This document shows, in pieces, positions 11,745-22,917 of a stretch of DNA of 64,000 nt. Source of the DNA: Didymodactylos carnosus (lineage: Eukaryota; Rotifera; Eurotatoria; Philodinida; Philodinidae). The notes beneath the pieces are model-generated. The model saw only the letters and a program-made list of their open reading frames with translations, was not told where the DNA came from and did no database searches. The DNA is taken from NCBI GenBank assembly GCA_905250885.1, contig CAJNOQ010000009.1:1-64000 (forward strand), read 5' to 3'. A program made the position numbers and the translations under genes. Every line of letters starts with the position of its first letter. Position 1 is the first letter of the stretch.

Positions 11745-12134
11745 TGTCACCCCCCCTCCCCCCCTGATGTCCACAGATGTGGACATTTCATTACTGGACA
11801 CGGTGCACCAAGGAAACTTGACAGAACTTTACTTTCTTGTGTAATTATAGAATAGATCCGTATAGCAATAGTTATCAACCACCATATCTGAAAACCCTTC
11901 TATGGCTAAATATATGGAAAAAGTTTTTAAAAAAATTCGAAAATTTGAAATTCTTTGATTTCAAGAGTTAATTACCTCAGTCAAGGTTCCATAGAAAAAA
12001 AATTCTTTTTTAACAATCGAGAGCTTATGAAGTCTCTAAGGTTGTAACAAAATCCGGTTCTGATATGACGCTTCGTTATTTCTGTATATCGATTTTATCA
12101 ATGTCCACGGGTGTAGACATTCGAGGGTAAAGGG
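11745..12134. mobile_element. Possible TTAA-type (piggyBac-like) element, left end uncertain
   Basis: The right end reads ...GGGTAAAGGG directly before TTAA (12135-12138), giving terminus CCCTTTACCC on the opposite strand. An imperfect inverted pair (GATGTCCACAGATGTGGACATT at about 11765-11786; AATGTCCACGGGTGTAGACATT at about 12101-12122) lies near each end, but each half is itself palindromic. The left terminus is a C-rich run and has no TTAA. Confidence 0.3.
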
Positions 12135-13138
12135 TTAAGAAAGTTTTCAGATCAAAACGATACGTGCATCACACTTCTTTATTAGAGAGATATATTTCCT
12201 GGTGCGTGGGAATTGCTTCAAACGAATCGGTCATAAACTACGACATAGAAGAGGTTATGACCCTGAATGACTTTCCTGACACTTTTTGACATCACTTTCA
12301 TTATTTATCGTTTTTCAAACGTGTGGAAAATGTTGTAAGAATTTTTTATTTTTATTTTTAAATGTAAATATAAAACAAATTTTTCTTTCTTTCTTTTTAT
12401 TACTCCTGTATCATATCATTCTCTGTTTTGTTGCAAATTGTAGAAATATCTTTCCTTGCATTTTCATTTTCAATTATTTAGTTCTCCCTACTTTTGTTCT
12501 TGAAAGGCCGTCAGTTTTTGCAAATAAATATATACAAAATGAATGTCTGATAATATATTGGTTACAATTATCCAAAGACTATATTATTTAAAAAACAAAT
12601 TTTAGTCTAAAATTTAAAATAAATTTTAATATTTGTTAATGCTTTTAAAAATATTTTATTATAAACGGGAGAAGTTCTACAAGAGAAATACATTTCGAAA
12701 ATATTGCTCTGACTGTTAGATAATAATTGAGCAAAATCGACCTTTTTTTTAGAAATTGGAATCGATTTCCAAAAAACTCTACAATTTTTCTTTTCATTGT
12801 TTAATAAATTTCTAAATGGCTATCTGGCCTTATTTTTGTTAAAAAGTGCAAAAAACAATATTTTTATCATCAAAAAATTTTTCATGATTGTATTTTTTTC
12901 AAAATCAAAACTGGGATCTGAAGTAGGAATTCTGATTATATATCGCCGATCTAAAGTGGAAAAAAATTTTTTAGAGTAGAACATAAAGTACCCAACACTC
13001 TTACCCTACGGTCGATCAACTGCAAAGCAACAAAAATATTGAAAGTATCTTCCACTAACTTTGAGAAAACATTTTCACAGTAAAGCATCTTCTGTTGTTA
13101 GCGTAATCGAATTATCTAAAATTATCTATGTAATAATA

Positions 13139-14046
13139 CGGTATGTCATAAAGCATGGGTATTTTGTATTTCCTCAATAACACCGTCAGTTTTGATCGAA
13201 TCGAATTAATTCTTTTTTAAAAGATTCATCGGTCAATTCTCTACTAAACCATAAAAAGGTTTTTGTTCTAAACTCAAAATTAAATAAAGTTATTGTCCAA
13301 CATATCTAACTTTCAAGCTCGAATACATATAACTGTTTTACCGTTTTTTTCGGCAATAAAAGCTCATCTGAAAAAATATTAAATTTTGATTTACTGTACA
13401 AAGAACTGTGCTCTTTCTAATCATATAAAAGAACAGACGTTTCGCCCAAAACCAGTCAAGCAAAATCTATTTTTTGATTGCCACGTCGAAAACTAATGGT
13501 TTTCGTCTTGACGTTTGAACCTGGCGGAAAAAAATTAATTTTTGTTTGATCTAAGCATGGCTTCTCGTAGTACAACTCATGAGATTTCAAACAAAAAAAA
13601 ATTGACTTAAACGGTTGTCTTTCGGCCGAATTACGTCGATTTTCCGAGAAGAGCCAAAACCACCGTTTGAACTTGGTGTTTTTTGAAACATACGAAAAAA
13701 ACAAAAGCATTTTTGTGCGACAGAGTTTTGCTTCGAAAATTTTGAAACACACTACGAAGATAGAACTTTCAAAACTCTACAAAATGGCTCACTTACTTTT
13801 TTTTCCGTTTCGTATCTATGAGCACAAACCCAAAGAAATTGAATTTTGGGCGTGAAAGTTGGACATGTTGAGCATCTTCATTATTTTTACAATAACTTTT
13901 TTAATTTTGAGTTTAGAACAAAACCCAAAACCGGTTTGATAGAGAATTGAACGATGAATCTTTTAAACAAAAATTAGTTCGATTTGACCAAAACTGACGG
14001 AGTTATTGAGGAAATACAAAATACCCATTCTTTATGGCATACCCGT
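13139..14046. mobile_element. Non-autonomous DNA transposon with ~180-bp inverted termini
   Basis: The left end (CGGTATGTCATAAAGCATGG) and the complement of the right end (CGGGTATGCCATAAAGAATGG) match and stay alignable for about 180 bp (13139-13318 against 13855-14046), including the shared block GGGTATTTTGTATTTCCTC. The 500-bp centre has no convincing gene; open frames in it are in AT-rich sequence. No target duplication is clear, so the superfamily is not assigned. Confidence 0.75.
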
Positions 14047-14113
14047 TACTACTAAACAAAAATTCCTTAAGATAAAGTTTTTTTCCGTTTATTCAGTTGA
14101 AGATCTGATTTTC

Positions 14114-14504
14114 CATGATCTAGATGTTTTACTTGTAATGAATTTTTGTTCTATCTAGATCAGAAGCATAAAATAAAAATTTGTGTAAGAGAGGACCCCA
14201 TGTTTCCTCCTATGTATATCTTGACATTCTTTGACTTTTTTGCGTTTTTTATAAAACTAAGTATATTTAATATAATTGAAAAACATTTTTGTAAAATTAT
14301 TTTAAATAAAGAGCTTTCGATACTTCATAGTATCATCATCAGGCTAATATAACTGCCAGTCATCAAATACTAAAAGTAAATTTTTATTTTACTCTAAGGA
14401 CTTAATTGATAATTCTAAATATTTCTTCATATAGAGGCTTCAACATACCAGTTTCTGATCTAGATAGATCAAAAATTCATTACGAGTAAAATATCTAGAT
14501 CGTG
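14114..14504. mobile_element. MITE with ~53-bp inverted termini
   Basis: The left arm 14114-14166 and right arm 14452-14504 are inverted copies, sharing GATCTAGAT, TTTTACT, GTAATGAATTTTTG and TCTATCTAGATCAGAA with few differences. The centre is AT-rich and non-coding. It sits 67 bp from the preceding element, at the 3' side of the minus-strand gene 14875-16646. Confidence 0.65.
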
Positions 14505-14874
14505 GCAGACCGTTTTCTCGAAAATCCGATTTTCAATGGTCTAAGGGGAGATTCGATTATCACCTTCGAATCAGCATTATTAGTAAGCCAAAAAGTCGAT
14601 AGGTTTCGATAGAAAAACCGATTTGCCTTCTAGAAACCTTTCCTGGTTGGACCGAAACCAGCATTGGTACAAAATCTTGTAGATTCATATAGATACATGT
14701 ACTTTATCGCAAGGAGAAGTGTTTAAAAGCGTAATTCGTTAAATAGTTTCCGTTTTCATTTTTTTTCAGAAAAAAATTCTGATAAAACTCCTTTTTACAC
14801 GAACAGGAGAACATGGTCTTTTATTTAACTTTCGTGCTGCTAATCGATAGAGATTTTTTAATGAAGAAATTGTG

Positions 14875-16646
14875 TTATAAACTTTGCACTGCTCGTTGTA
14901 ACGCCATTTGTAACCATTCAATTTTACTCTTAACTTCTCGAATGGCTATTTCTAGTTCTCCTTGTACACTTGCGTGAGCTCGATAATCTGTCATATAGAG
15001 ATTCTTCCGATACTTTGCTAATAACAATTCTCTTGCTAATATAACTTGGGGATGACGAGAATAGATGGCTTGTGTTGATGTTGTTTCGCTTTCCGCATCA
15101 CCTTTATTATCATAATCAATTTTAAGATCAATCATTGATCGTTCAATTTCCGAAATTCTTCGACATATAATACGAAAACGTTCGACCGCTTCCGGTGCCT
15201 TTTGATAGCATTCTAATAAGGATGTTAGTCGAGCTACTTCTTCTTGTAAACGACATCTTAAGCCAGTAATGAGAACATTCATGCTTGTGTCTTGTTTAAC
15301 TGTTGCTATAATATCATTTGATTTATTATTTATTGTATATGGTGATATATCAGTCTGATTGAGAAATGGAATTTGTTCTGTACTTGAACTACTTGTAACA
15401 TTTGTTGATGAAAGTGATGATGATATCGAAGGGCGACTTTGTTGCTGTTGTTGTTTTTGATGAGAATTTAGAGTCTTCAGAGCATTTAAATTTATTGTGG
15501 TTGTTGGTAAACGAGACTGCCCAGTGGTGGCATCGGTTGAGAAAGCAAAAGTTTGCTGTACGGGAAGAACCGATGATTGATGGGTATTTATGTTTGATGG
15601 CAATACGAGAAAATGATTCGATTGTGAATTGGAGTCCACACTTAAATTGTTATTGCTAGCTTGAAGGTCATGTGGTAGAATTGATAAATGTCGATCAGAG
15701 TGAGTTAATGTCGATCGTGGAGTGATATCTGCGCTAAGTGCGATGGGTGAAGTATATTGGTTCAAACGACTATCCTCAATTGGTGGTAGTTGCAATTGAA
15801 TTGTTGACTCTAAATCGAACAATTGTGTACATAGCCGAAGTATTGTTTCAAATTTTAAGGCAATATCAGGAATAAGTCGTAGAATATACGCCATCCCACT
15901 ATTATAGTAGGTGAGACCTGATAGAGCTTTTTCACTTTGATCGTACAATAAGTTCATATTTGCATCATATTCGTCGTTCAATAAATTTACTAATTTTTCA
16001 TTAACAGCTTTTAGTTCTTCTTTTATTTTTAGTGCATGTTGTGCATAGTGTAAACGATATTTTGACATACGACTTTTTGGTGAAAATTTACCGGATATTG
16101 CTAATAAATTAGTGTCATCATTTTTCTTTGTTAATATATCTTCATTAAAATCTAATGCCAATGTTGTGACTAATAATTCATTTTTTAATGTTTCATGACA
16201 TTTTCGTAAATATTCGATTAATTTTAAAAATTGTTTTAAATGACCACAAACTTTTTTTTCTTTAATTTTTTTTAGACGTCGAACAAATTCATCAACAACT
16301 GATAATGAAATATTTTGATATGTGTTAAATAGACGTGATGCAGCTTTTAATGCATAGTGTAGCGTGGACACGGAATAGGAATCATTTATGCGACCAATAC
16401 GTTTATGAAATGATAAAAATAAATGATCGAGTGAATATGCATTTTCAATGGAATTATTCGAATCGGCTGCACTCACTACCGTCCGTTTAGTCAACTGATC
16501 AATATCTATACAAAAGTAACAAAAACACAGATAAACTTCTATTTTAATGCATTTCACCATATCGACTTACCAACGCTCGTATGCAATGACACATTGTTTC
16601 TACTTGATGTTAACATTATTGTTTTAGCTAAAAACGAAAAAACCAT
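14875..16646 (-). CDS. Unrecognised helical protein with Ser/Gln-rich linker
   Basis: Two exons on the minus strand: 16646-16571 (25 codons plus one base, start MVFSFLAKTI, in-frame stop just upstream) and 16505-14875, joined over a 65-bp intron whose donor is GTAAG and acceptor TATAG. The product is 568 aa. Residues from about 45 to 270 are mostly amphipathic helix with long charged heptad-like runs (VVDEFVRRLKKIKEKK; LKIKEELKAVNEKLVNLLND). Residues about 275-430 are low complexity, rich in Ser, Gln, Asn and Thr. The last 130 residues are again helical and coiled-coil-like, ending IEWLQMALQRAVQSL. No membrane segment or catalytic motif is visible. The helical end domains suggest a scaffold or trafficking protein, but that is only inference. 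I do not recognise the family. The long clean frame and good splice sites make it very likely a real gene. Confidence 0.8.
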
Positions 16647-16777
16647 CTTGTCATCTCATTAGTCCGAAACTTTTTAAGCAATATATAATCTCACCATCTT
16701 TAGATGAAAATTTGTTAGTAGCTTCATCAATTCGCAAGATATACTTTCTTTATAGAGAAAACTACATCTGAAAATGT

Positions 16778-17357
16778 ACTTAGAAGTGTCAGCCGATCAT
16801 CTGATAGGCGGCAGCTGGCTAAAACATTTTCACGATTAACGGCGGCAGCTGGAAGCATCTGAAAACGTTTTCTCCTCCGACGGAGGCTGAACGTGCTTTT
16901 TTAAGGTGCCAGTTAATCCAAAAATCGAGCAACATTTTTTTTCGTCTTTTCGAAATTTTTCAGTTTCGGAAAAAAATTCGTGTTTTCAGCAAACACAAAA
17001 TACAAACCCAACTCGATCTGTAACACACTCATTCGAACTTGGACGTTTTATTTTTGAAATTTTGGTAAAATTTGACCGAATTCCGATATTTAATCTTTTT
17101 AACGAAAAATATTCTTTTAAAAAGCTAAAATCGATGTTTTCCTAGGTAACGCGATGAGCTCTGTCAAACTAAATCAGAAAAAGCGGAAAAAAAGATTTGC
17201 TCGATTTTTAGATCACCGGCACCTTACTTGTGTGCAATTTTCTACAAAAAGCAGCTACAACACTTTTCAAGATTTTCCAATCAGCGGCAGCGGCGACTGA
17301 GGGTCCCACACTTCTAGACCGTGCTCAGTGGCGGCTTATTGGCTGACACGTCTAAGT
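16778..17357. mobile_element. Outer MITE carrying a nested MITE
   Basis: Inverted ends ACTTAGAAGTGTCAGCC (16778-16794) and the complement of ACTTAGACGTGTCAGCC (17341-17357). TGTA overlaps both edges and may be a 4-bp target duplication. Without the inner insertion (16904-17224) the element is about 259 bp and contains several GGCGGC words. No coding capacity. It lies about 130 bp upstream of the minus-strand gene 14875-16646. Confidence 0.65.
16904..17224. mobile_element. Tc1/mariner-type MITE (321 bp), nested
   Basis: Inverted termini of about 45 bp start AGGTGCC on both sides and share AAAAATCGAGCAA and a TTTTTTTC run. TA flanks both ends (16902-16903 and 17225-17226). It lies inside the element 16778-17357, so it is the younger of the two. 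The interior is AT-rich and non-coding. Confidence 0.75.
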
Positions 17358-19569
17358 GTACTCATCCAAAATACCTACTGCGTTAAAAAGAAAAGTGTCG
17401 ATCATCGCTGATGTATGGGTTAACACACTCATCCAGAAGAGTGTATGGATGTATCACTTAATATCATCGCCAAGTTATTACGATGAGTATCGCAGTATTT
17501 AAAATAACGAGTTAAATTAATGTAACAAAACACGAAATCGATTAAGAAACGGCCAAAATCGCTGGTTTAGGTACAAACTCAATTCTTCTGCTCGTGCAGA
17601 GTAGGGAGTTTTTCAAAATGTATAGAAGGTCCTAATGAGTACTAAAAAAGTAAAATCTATACACTCTCCAAAACTGCTTGAAGAGAGATTTACAAGTTCG
17701 GGTTTGTCTGCACATTGGAGCTAATTGAATATGCTGACGACAACAAATGTCTACTGATATTGACAAATGATTTTGATAAAGGTTGAAATCTTTGTATTTA
17801 TTAACTGAAATCTTCAATGAAATAGTTTTATAAAGAGTTTTCAACGCGTGATACAAGTATTCTCTAATTGGTGTAGTAGATTGGTTAATAAAACACAGTG
17901 CAAAATAGAGTATTAGTGCAAAGTATTACTGTTCACAAATGATTGTGTTTATGACGAAACAACGTTTTACCTTGTATTTCATAAAATAAAAAACAGAGGA
18001 GAGAAACTATTGAACGATTCTTTTTATTAAAATATGCATTATTTCCCTTTCCTCTTCTTTTTTCTTGCTTTCACTACTATATACAACAACATCAATCATT
18101 TTTTTGTGTTTATTAACAATCAACATTTGTATATAATGAAAAAACGAAGAAAAAAAATGAAAATATTATAAAACAAGTGCAATAAAATCTTCTTTGTATG
18201 AGTACTACTTGATCATACAACAATAATGACGAAGGAATTAATCTTTCCAAAGAAGAAGAAAAGAAAAACGTTGTTTTTATTTACCAAAGATACGATTAAC
18301 ACATCTATTACTCTCCTTTTGTATTAATTGCACTTACGACACAATGGTGATCAAAGAAAGTACATGTCAATCTATCTTTACCATCTTTAAATTAAAATAT
18401 GATTGAAGTTGATGCCAAACGTGTACAATACTTTGTGTTCTCGACTTTTCCGTTTACGCAAATCGCTTTAATGAGATCTCATAAGTGCTAATAGTAGTGT
18501 ACATTTATCACAGAAGAGAAAAGTTATAAAGCAGAAAGTCTATTCGACCCAAACGCTATTTTCCTCCAGAACTCTTCTTAGGTTATAACTGTAATTTCGA
18601 GACCAGCTCCAAAGTCTATGATGAACAAATTGTGAATCGTTCTGTTTGTAAAATTCGCTGAGTTACCCGTATTAAAACATTTTCAGAATCATCGAACAAA
18701 TTCTCGATGAGCTACAGAAAATATACTATCTGGTTCCTTGCAGAAGTATGACTCTACGCATTTAATTTATAGTAAGCTTTCTGCGGCTTCTCAAAAAAAG
18801 TCGCATTGTCCAAAATGGATTACAGGTTCGTGATCAGTATAAAAACTAACCCATAATCAAATAGGTTTCAAGAAAAAAGAGAGCAAAAACTTGGGAACAT
18901 TTTTTCTTCGAGAGTAATAATCTAGTACATATATCTAACCCTAAATGGGCGTAGAAAACTACCCAGAAAGAAGTTCTGCGAAAAAACGTTTTGTAGGATG
19001 GAAACTTCGTGCATAATTTACCTTTTCAAAACCAAGAGTTTGACATATTGTATTTCAATTTTTTTATAATTTTTACAGAACAATAGTGGAAACACGCGAG
19101 ACGAAAGGTGAGACTGCAAGGAAAAACATTTCCGTTATGCATTGATTTAAAAAATAAGTTCATGCAAAATCAATTTCTATGAAATTTTTTTGAAACGTCT
19201 TGAATGTTTATTTAACTTTGAGAATAAAATTCTCAAAATTCAAAACGTCGGTAAAATAAATGGATGAATAATTAACAGATTCAAGTCAGTCATTGTTAAT
19301 ATTCTATTATATATTCAAAAACAACGATTTTTCATTTAAAATTTATTCAAAAAATGAAATAAATGTTTAAATGACAATAATAAACAATATCAAACTATTC
19401 ATCATCGTATAAAATAATTTGGTAGAAACGAAGTTTCAACTCATTAAAAATATAAAACTTCTAAATGAACTGAGTTTATTTTGTCCATTTTATCAACATA
19501 ATAATGTTTAAGTCAGCACTTACGTGAAGAAATATTCTAGTCCAACTTTTTCTGTTGAAATATTTCAGG
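17358..19569. other. Intergenic, nothing recognised
   Basis: AT-rich sequence with only short, stop-broken frames; no repeat termini or RNA gene were recognised. Confidence 0.5.
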
Positions 19570-20305
19570 TAAAAAAAATCCCAGAAGGAATCCTACAGGA
19601 GTCCCATACCATCCTATGCCTGTAGGAAAAGGTAAGAATTCTATTATAACTAATCTTGCAGTATTCCTATTATACGAACGTGTAGCATTTTCTGAAAGAA
19701 AATCCTATCACACCTCTGCGGTAAGAAATTGTCATATAGGATCGCACAGTAGGAGATGAGAGAATTTCAACCCTACAAAGCTTGTTATTTTTCTATGCAT
19801 CTTCCACTCATTGTCTTGTTTTTCAGTAACAATTCCATATTAATAACGAGTATTACAATGACCATTCTTTCTCGGTGTTCTCGACTGCTGTGTCAAAGAA
19901 TGAAGTTCTGCTACTCTTACAGAAATATCTGACAGAGCAGCTACAGAACGATGAGTCGTTCTAGTTTTATTGGGATACAAAAATTAAATGAATATCAAAT
20001 ATATAAAATGAAGGATAACAATGGCTAGTCGAAGATCTTATGATATGATCCTATAAGATTTTAGTGAATTTCAACCATTTTCTTCGTTAGGATCCTATAT
20101 AATCTTACCGACGATCCTATAAGACCCTATTAACATTCTATCAGCCTTTTATCCTTTTATCCTGCTGTGAGAAATGATAGGGACTTTCCGATGGACCGAA
20201 CATCGACTACTTTCCTACAGGAATCCTATAAGAAGTAGCATTCTATGGGATTCTTATGAGGTTCCTACAGAATCCTTTCTATAAAATCCCATCTAGGATT
20301 ATTCG
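19570..20305. repeat. Inverted-ended repeat rich in GGATCCTATAAG words
   Basis: The left stretch (AGAAGGAATCCTACAGGAGTC, about 19583) and the complement of the right stretch (AGAAAGGATTCTGTAGGAAC, about 20263-20282) are imperfect inverted partners. The body is full of variants of GATCCTATAAGA. It resembles in style the blocks at 26990-28590 and 43905-44155. No coding sequence. Confidence 0.5.
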
Positions 20306-20400
20306 ACTAGGAATAGTCGGTTGTATGGATGCCATTCGCAAGATAACTGCCGATAAGGTAATTTTGGTGAGATGTACTAGCATTGTGTAGATTACTCTAA

Positions 20401-20783
20401 AGGGTACCCCCCCTCTTTTTTCACTTTGTTGCCAAATGGACAGGTCCGATTGAGCTCAAATTTATACCAGAGATAGAACATCGAAAAAGAAAATCAACGT
20501 ATTTTTGCCCAGAATTTTCTGAGATGTTCTTATATGGGTTTTCTGGAAAACTCCAGTTTTCATCTAGTCACATTACGGCCTCTCATAAAAATGGTCCGAT
20601 TGAGCTCAAATTTTTACCACAGATACTTCAGACCCTATCTCAGGTTCTAATTTTTTTTCCGAAAAACATGCTTTCTTTCTCGAGATATACGAAAAATGCT
20701 GAAAATCAGTGAAAAAACTGAAAAAATCTGACTTTTTTGCATTTGACAACAAGGTGAAAAAAGAGGAAAGGGGGGAGTACCCT
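20401..20783. mobile_element. PIF/Harbinger-type MITE (383 bp)
   Basis: Ends are AGGGTACCCCCCCTCTTTTTTCAC and the complement of AGGGTACTCCCCCC...CTCTTTTTTCACC. TAA flanks both ends (20398-20400 and 20784-20786), as in Harbinger/Tourist elements. Inside, a block beginning GGTCCGATTGAGCTCAAATTT occurs twice in the same direction (about 20443 and 20593). Confidence 0.75.
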
Positions 20784-21511
20784 TAAATTAACATACATTA
20801 GTATGTGTATTTGGTTCTTTCTTCAGCTGAAACCCAGTTCCGTTATTGTTTATAGGTTGTCATTCAGGAATTGAAAGCATGAATTGACTGATGTCTTTAC
20901 TTCTATAGTATCGACTCAGATTGTTTTTCGATGTGTTTTTCTATATCTAAAAATGTTTTTATCATTCCTAAAAATATCAGTGTTCAGGGGATATTATTTG
21001 TTCTTTTTTAAGTCAATTATTTTATACTTTATCTTTCTTTCTCTTTCTCTCTCTTTCTCTCTCTCTCTTCTTGTTGAAAATTTTGACAAAAGTGTATATG
21101 AATTCGAAATTGTTTTCTTCTTTTTTTTGTTTCACAATCAATTACTAAATACTTAAGCCTTGATTTCCGTCAAAAAAATATTTTCAGAGAGAGAAAGGCT
21201 TCCTGTAGATACGCAATGCAACTGAAAAAATTGCAACAACCTGACTGTTATTGTTAACTAAAATGTGATCAATTTTTTATGTTCACACCACAATACTTCA
21301 TAGTTCGAGTCAGATTAGAATTTTTCACAAGAATAAGTTTATGTAAGTACAAGGTAATGATTAGAATGTTCAACAAATTCTCCATATAAATATCAGGTAT
21401 GAAACGTTTGACGATTCTTATTTACAGTTATTTCTTCAAAAAAAAAGAATAGATTTGAACTCATCAGCGTTTTCATTTTCATTCATCATTTTTAGCTGTT
21501 TTTTGTTGACC

Positions 21512-21751
21512 ATGATAATAATCAAGTATTTGATGTTTTTTACTTTATTGATATGGCTTGAATTGTTTAAAAATGCAAACTGTGTATTGTTTAAACCATA
21601 TCAGCGTAGCAAAGCGGAAATACATTTTCAATGCAATACAAAAATGAGTTGGTTTTTGGGCGTTGGTTTTGGCTGTTATTGTCCGGGGACATGGTGTTCA
21701 AATTCCAATGATTGTTGTAGTCAAATGTGTTACATGAAAACGTGTTTCTAA
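21512..21751 (+). CDS. Small secreted Cys-rich peptide, cystine-knot-like
   Basis: Predicted 79-aa precursor in one coding exon. The first Met in frame with good context is at 21512 and is followed by a hydrophobic signal-like stretch (IIIKYLMFFTLLIWLELF), then a basic spacer (KPYQRSKAE) and a Cys-rich end. The mature part has Cys spacing C-x14-C-x-C-x4-C-x6-CC-x3-C-x4-C, ending in Phe. The run C-x6-CC-x3-C-x4-C is like inhibitor-cystine-knot (knottin) peptides, which serve as channel blockers, protease inhibitors or antimicrobials in many animals. An acceptor-like TTTTTAG lies 18 bases upstream (21488-21494), and AATAAA at 21851-21856 supports expression. No neighbouring paralogue was seen. 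The function is not known; only the fold type is suggested. A short frame can arise by chance, but signal plus eight spaced cysteines makes that unlikely. Confidence 0.6.
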   Translation: MIIIKYLMFFTLLIWLELFKNANCVLFKPYQRSKAEIHFQCNTKMSWFLGVGFGCYCPGTWCSNSNDCCSQMCYMKTCF

Positions 21752-21850
21752 TGTATCTCAAAGAAAACTATTGAAATTTTTATTGGATTTTTCAATATTC
21801 TATCGTAAAGGTAAATATATGTAACAGAGTAAATAATTTTTAAAAGATTA

Positions 21851-21856
21851 AATAAA
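21851..21856 (+). terminator. Polyadenylation signal of the Cys-rich peptide gene
   Basis: AATAAA lies 100 bases after the stop codon, in a suitable place for the 21512-21751 transcript. Confidence 0.45.
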
Positions 21857-22460
21857 CTTCAATGGTCTTATACCATTCGATACATCTCATATGATTAAAA
21901 TTCTCGTTATTGTAGAGATGTTCCCGTTTTTATCAATTATTTTTTATTAACTATGAAAATAGTTCTCATCAGGTTACAACTCTTATATAGAAGAATGCAT
22001 ATGACTACCTCCAACGAAGCCGCACGCAACTACATTAAGTCTAGTTTTAACGAGAAAATTTTGCTGGAAACGATGAGATGTTGCAAAAAAAAGATCACAT
22101 ATTTGATTCACTACAGTGTCTTCTTTTAGATACAGTGTTGTCTTTTAGATTACATTTGTGATATGTTTCAAAAACTAAACAGCTTAGGCTACATATTGGA
22201 GAATTTTACGAACAATCGATTAAAAGAAGTCGATCTTTTCCGAATTTATAAGTACCTGTTTCCACTATTACATAGCAGTTCGTTTTAAAACACAACAATT
22301 ACAACTGATGGAAAATATCAAAATTCAAATTGGTATAATTCATGTATATCATTGTCTAGAGAACAAGCAATATTATTTTGCCTATGTAGTGTATTGGATG
22401 AGATTGTAAATGGGCTCCCGGCATATGTTTGAATGGATTATCTCCTCATAAATCCAGTAT

Positions 22461-22611
22461 CATAAGTCACCCATTTATGAAACTTATAAAAAGTTTCATA
22501 GAATTTTTCGTTTTTATGTAACTTTTGGGTTAAAAAATTCAACATTCAAGTTTCCTAAATTTTATGAAACTTAGAAACACGTTTCATAAATTCATAAATA
22601 TGTGATTTATG
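22461..22611. repeat. Hairpin repeat (TTTATGAAAC)
   Basis: Inverted ends CATAAGTCAC and GTGATTTATG enclose several inverted copies of TTTATGAAAC/GTTTCATAAA. It is MITE-like, but no target duplication was found. Confidence 0.45.
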
Positions 22612-22632
22612 TTGTTTCAGGTTCAATTAATT

Positions 22633-22917
22633 AGTTTCTTAATTAATTGTAGTATTAATATGTCACCTACACACACATACAACATTATAGAATAATATCT
22701 CACTAAGATAGTATGAGTTACTTAGAGACATAGACTGATTGAAATAAAAATATGGAATTTTATTCTAAAAGTGTAAATACAAGTCTCTAAGTGAGATGTG
22801 AATCTCTCAGAGACTTATGCAGTCACCTTAATTGATCAATTAAATCAATTTAATTAACAACAATAGGTCTCTAAGAGACATGTGCTAATTAATTAAGAAA
22901 ATATTTCTCTGAAAGCC
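22633..22917. repeat. MITE-like repeat with GTCTCTAAGAGAC words
   Basis: The edges share TTTCTTAATTAATT in inverted orientation. The interior has at least four variants of the palindromic word TCTCTAAGAGA (about 22731, 22790, 22812 and 22867). It is probably a non-autonomous element, but the ends are simple AT sequence, so the limits are uncertain. Confidence 0.4.

Larger units (their letters stand above)
10314..14874. other. Intergenic block dominated by repeats
   Basis: No gene is recognised. Contents listed separately: a split tRNA-like promoter pair (11060-11325), a C-rich tract with a possible TTAA element (11745-12134), a 908-bp terminal-inverted-repeat element (13139-14046) and a 391-bp one (14114-14504). 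Confidence 0.5.

Noticed and set aside
11745-11765. C-rich run that could form a G-quadruplex on the minus strand
   Set aside because: Only two long C runs separated by one T; too little to support a functional structure.
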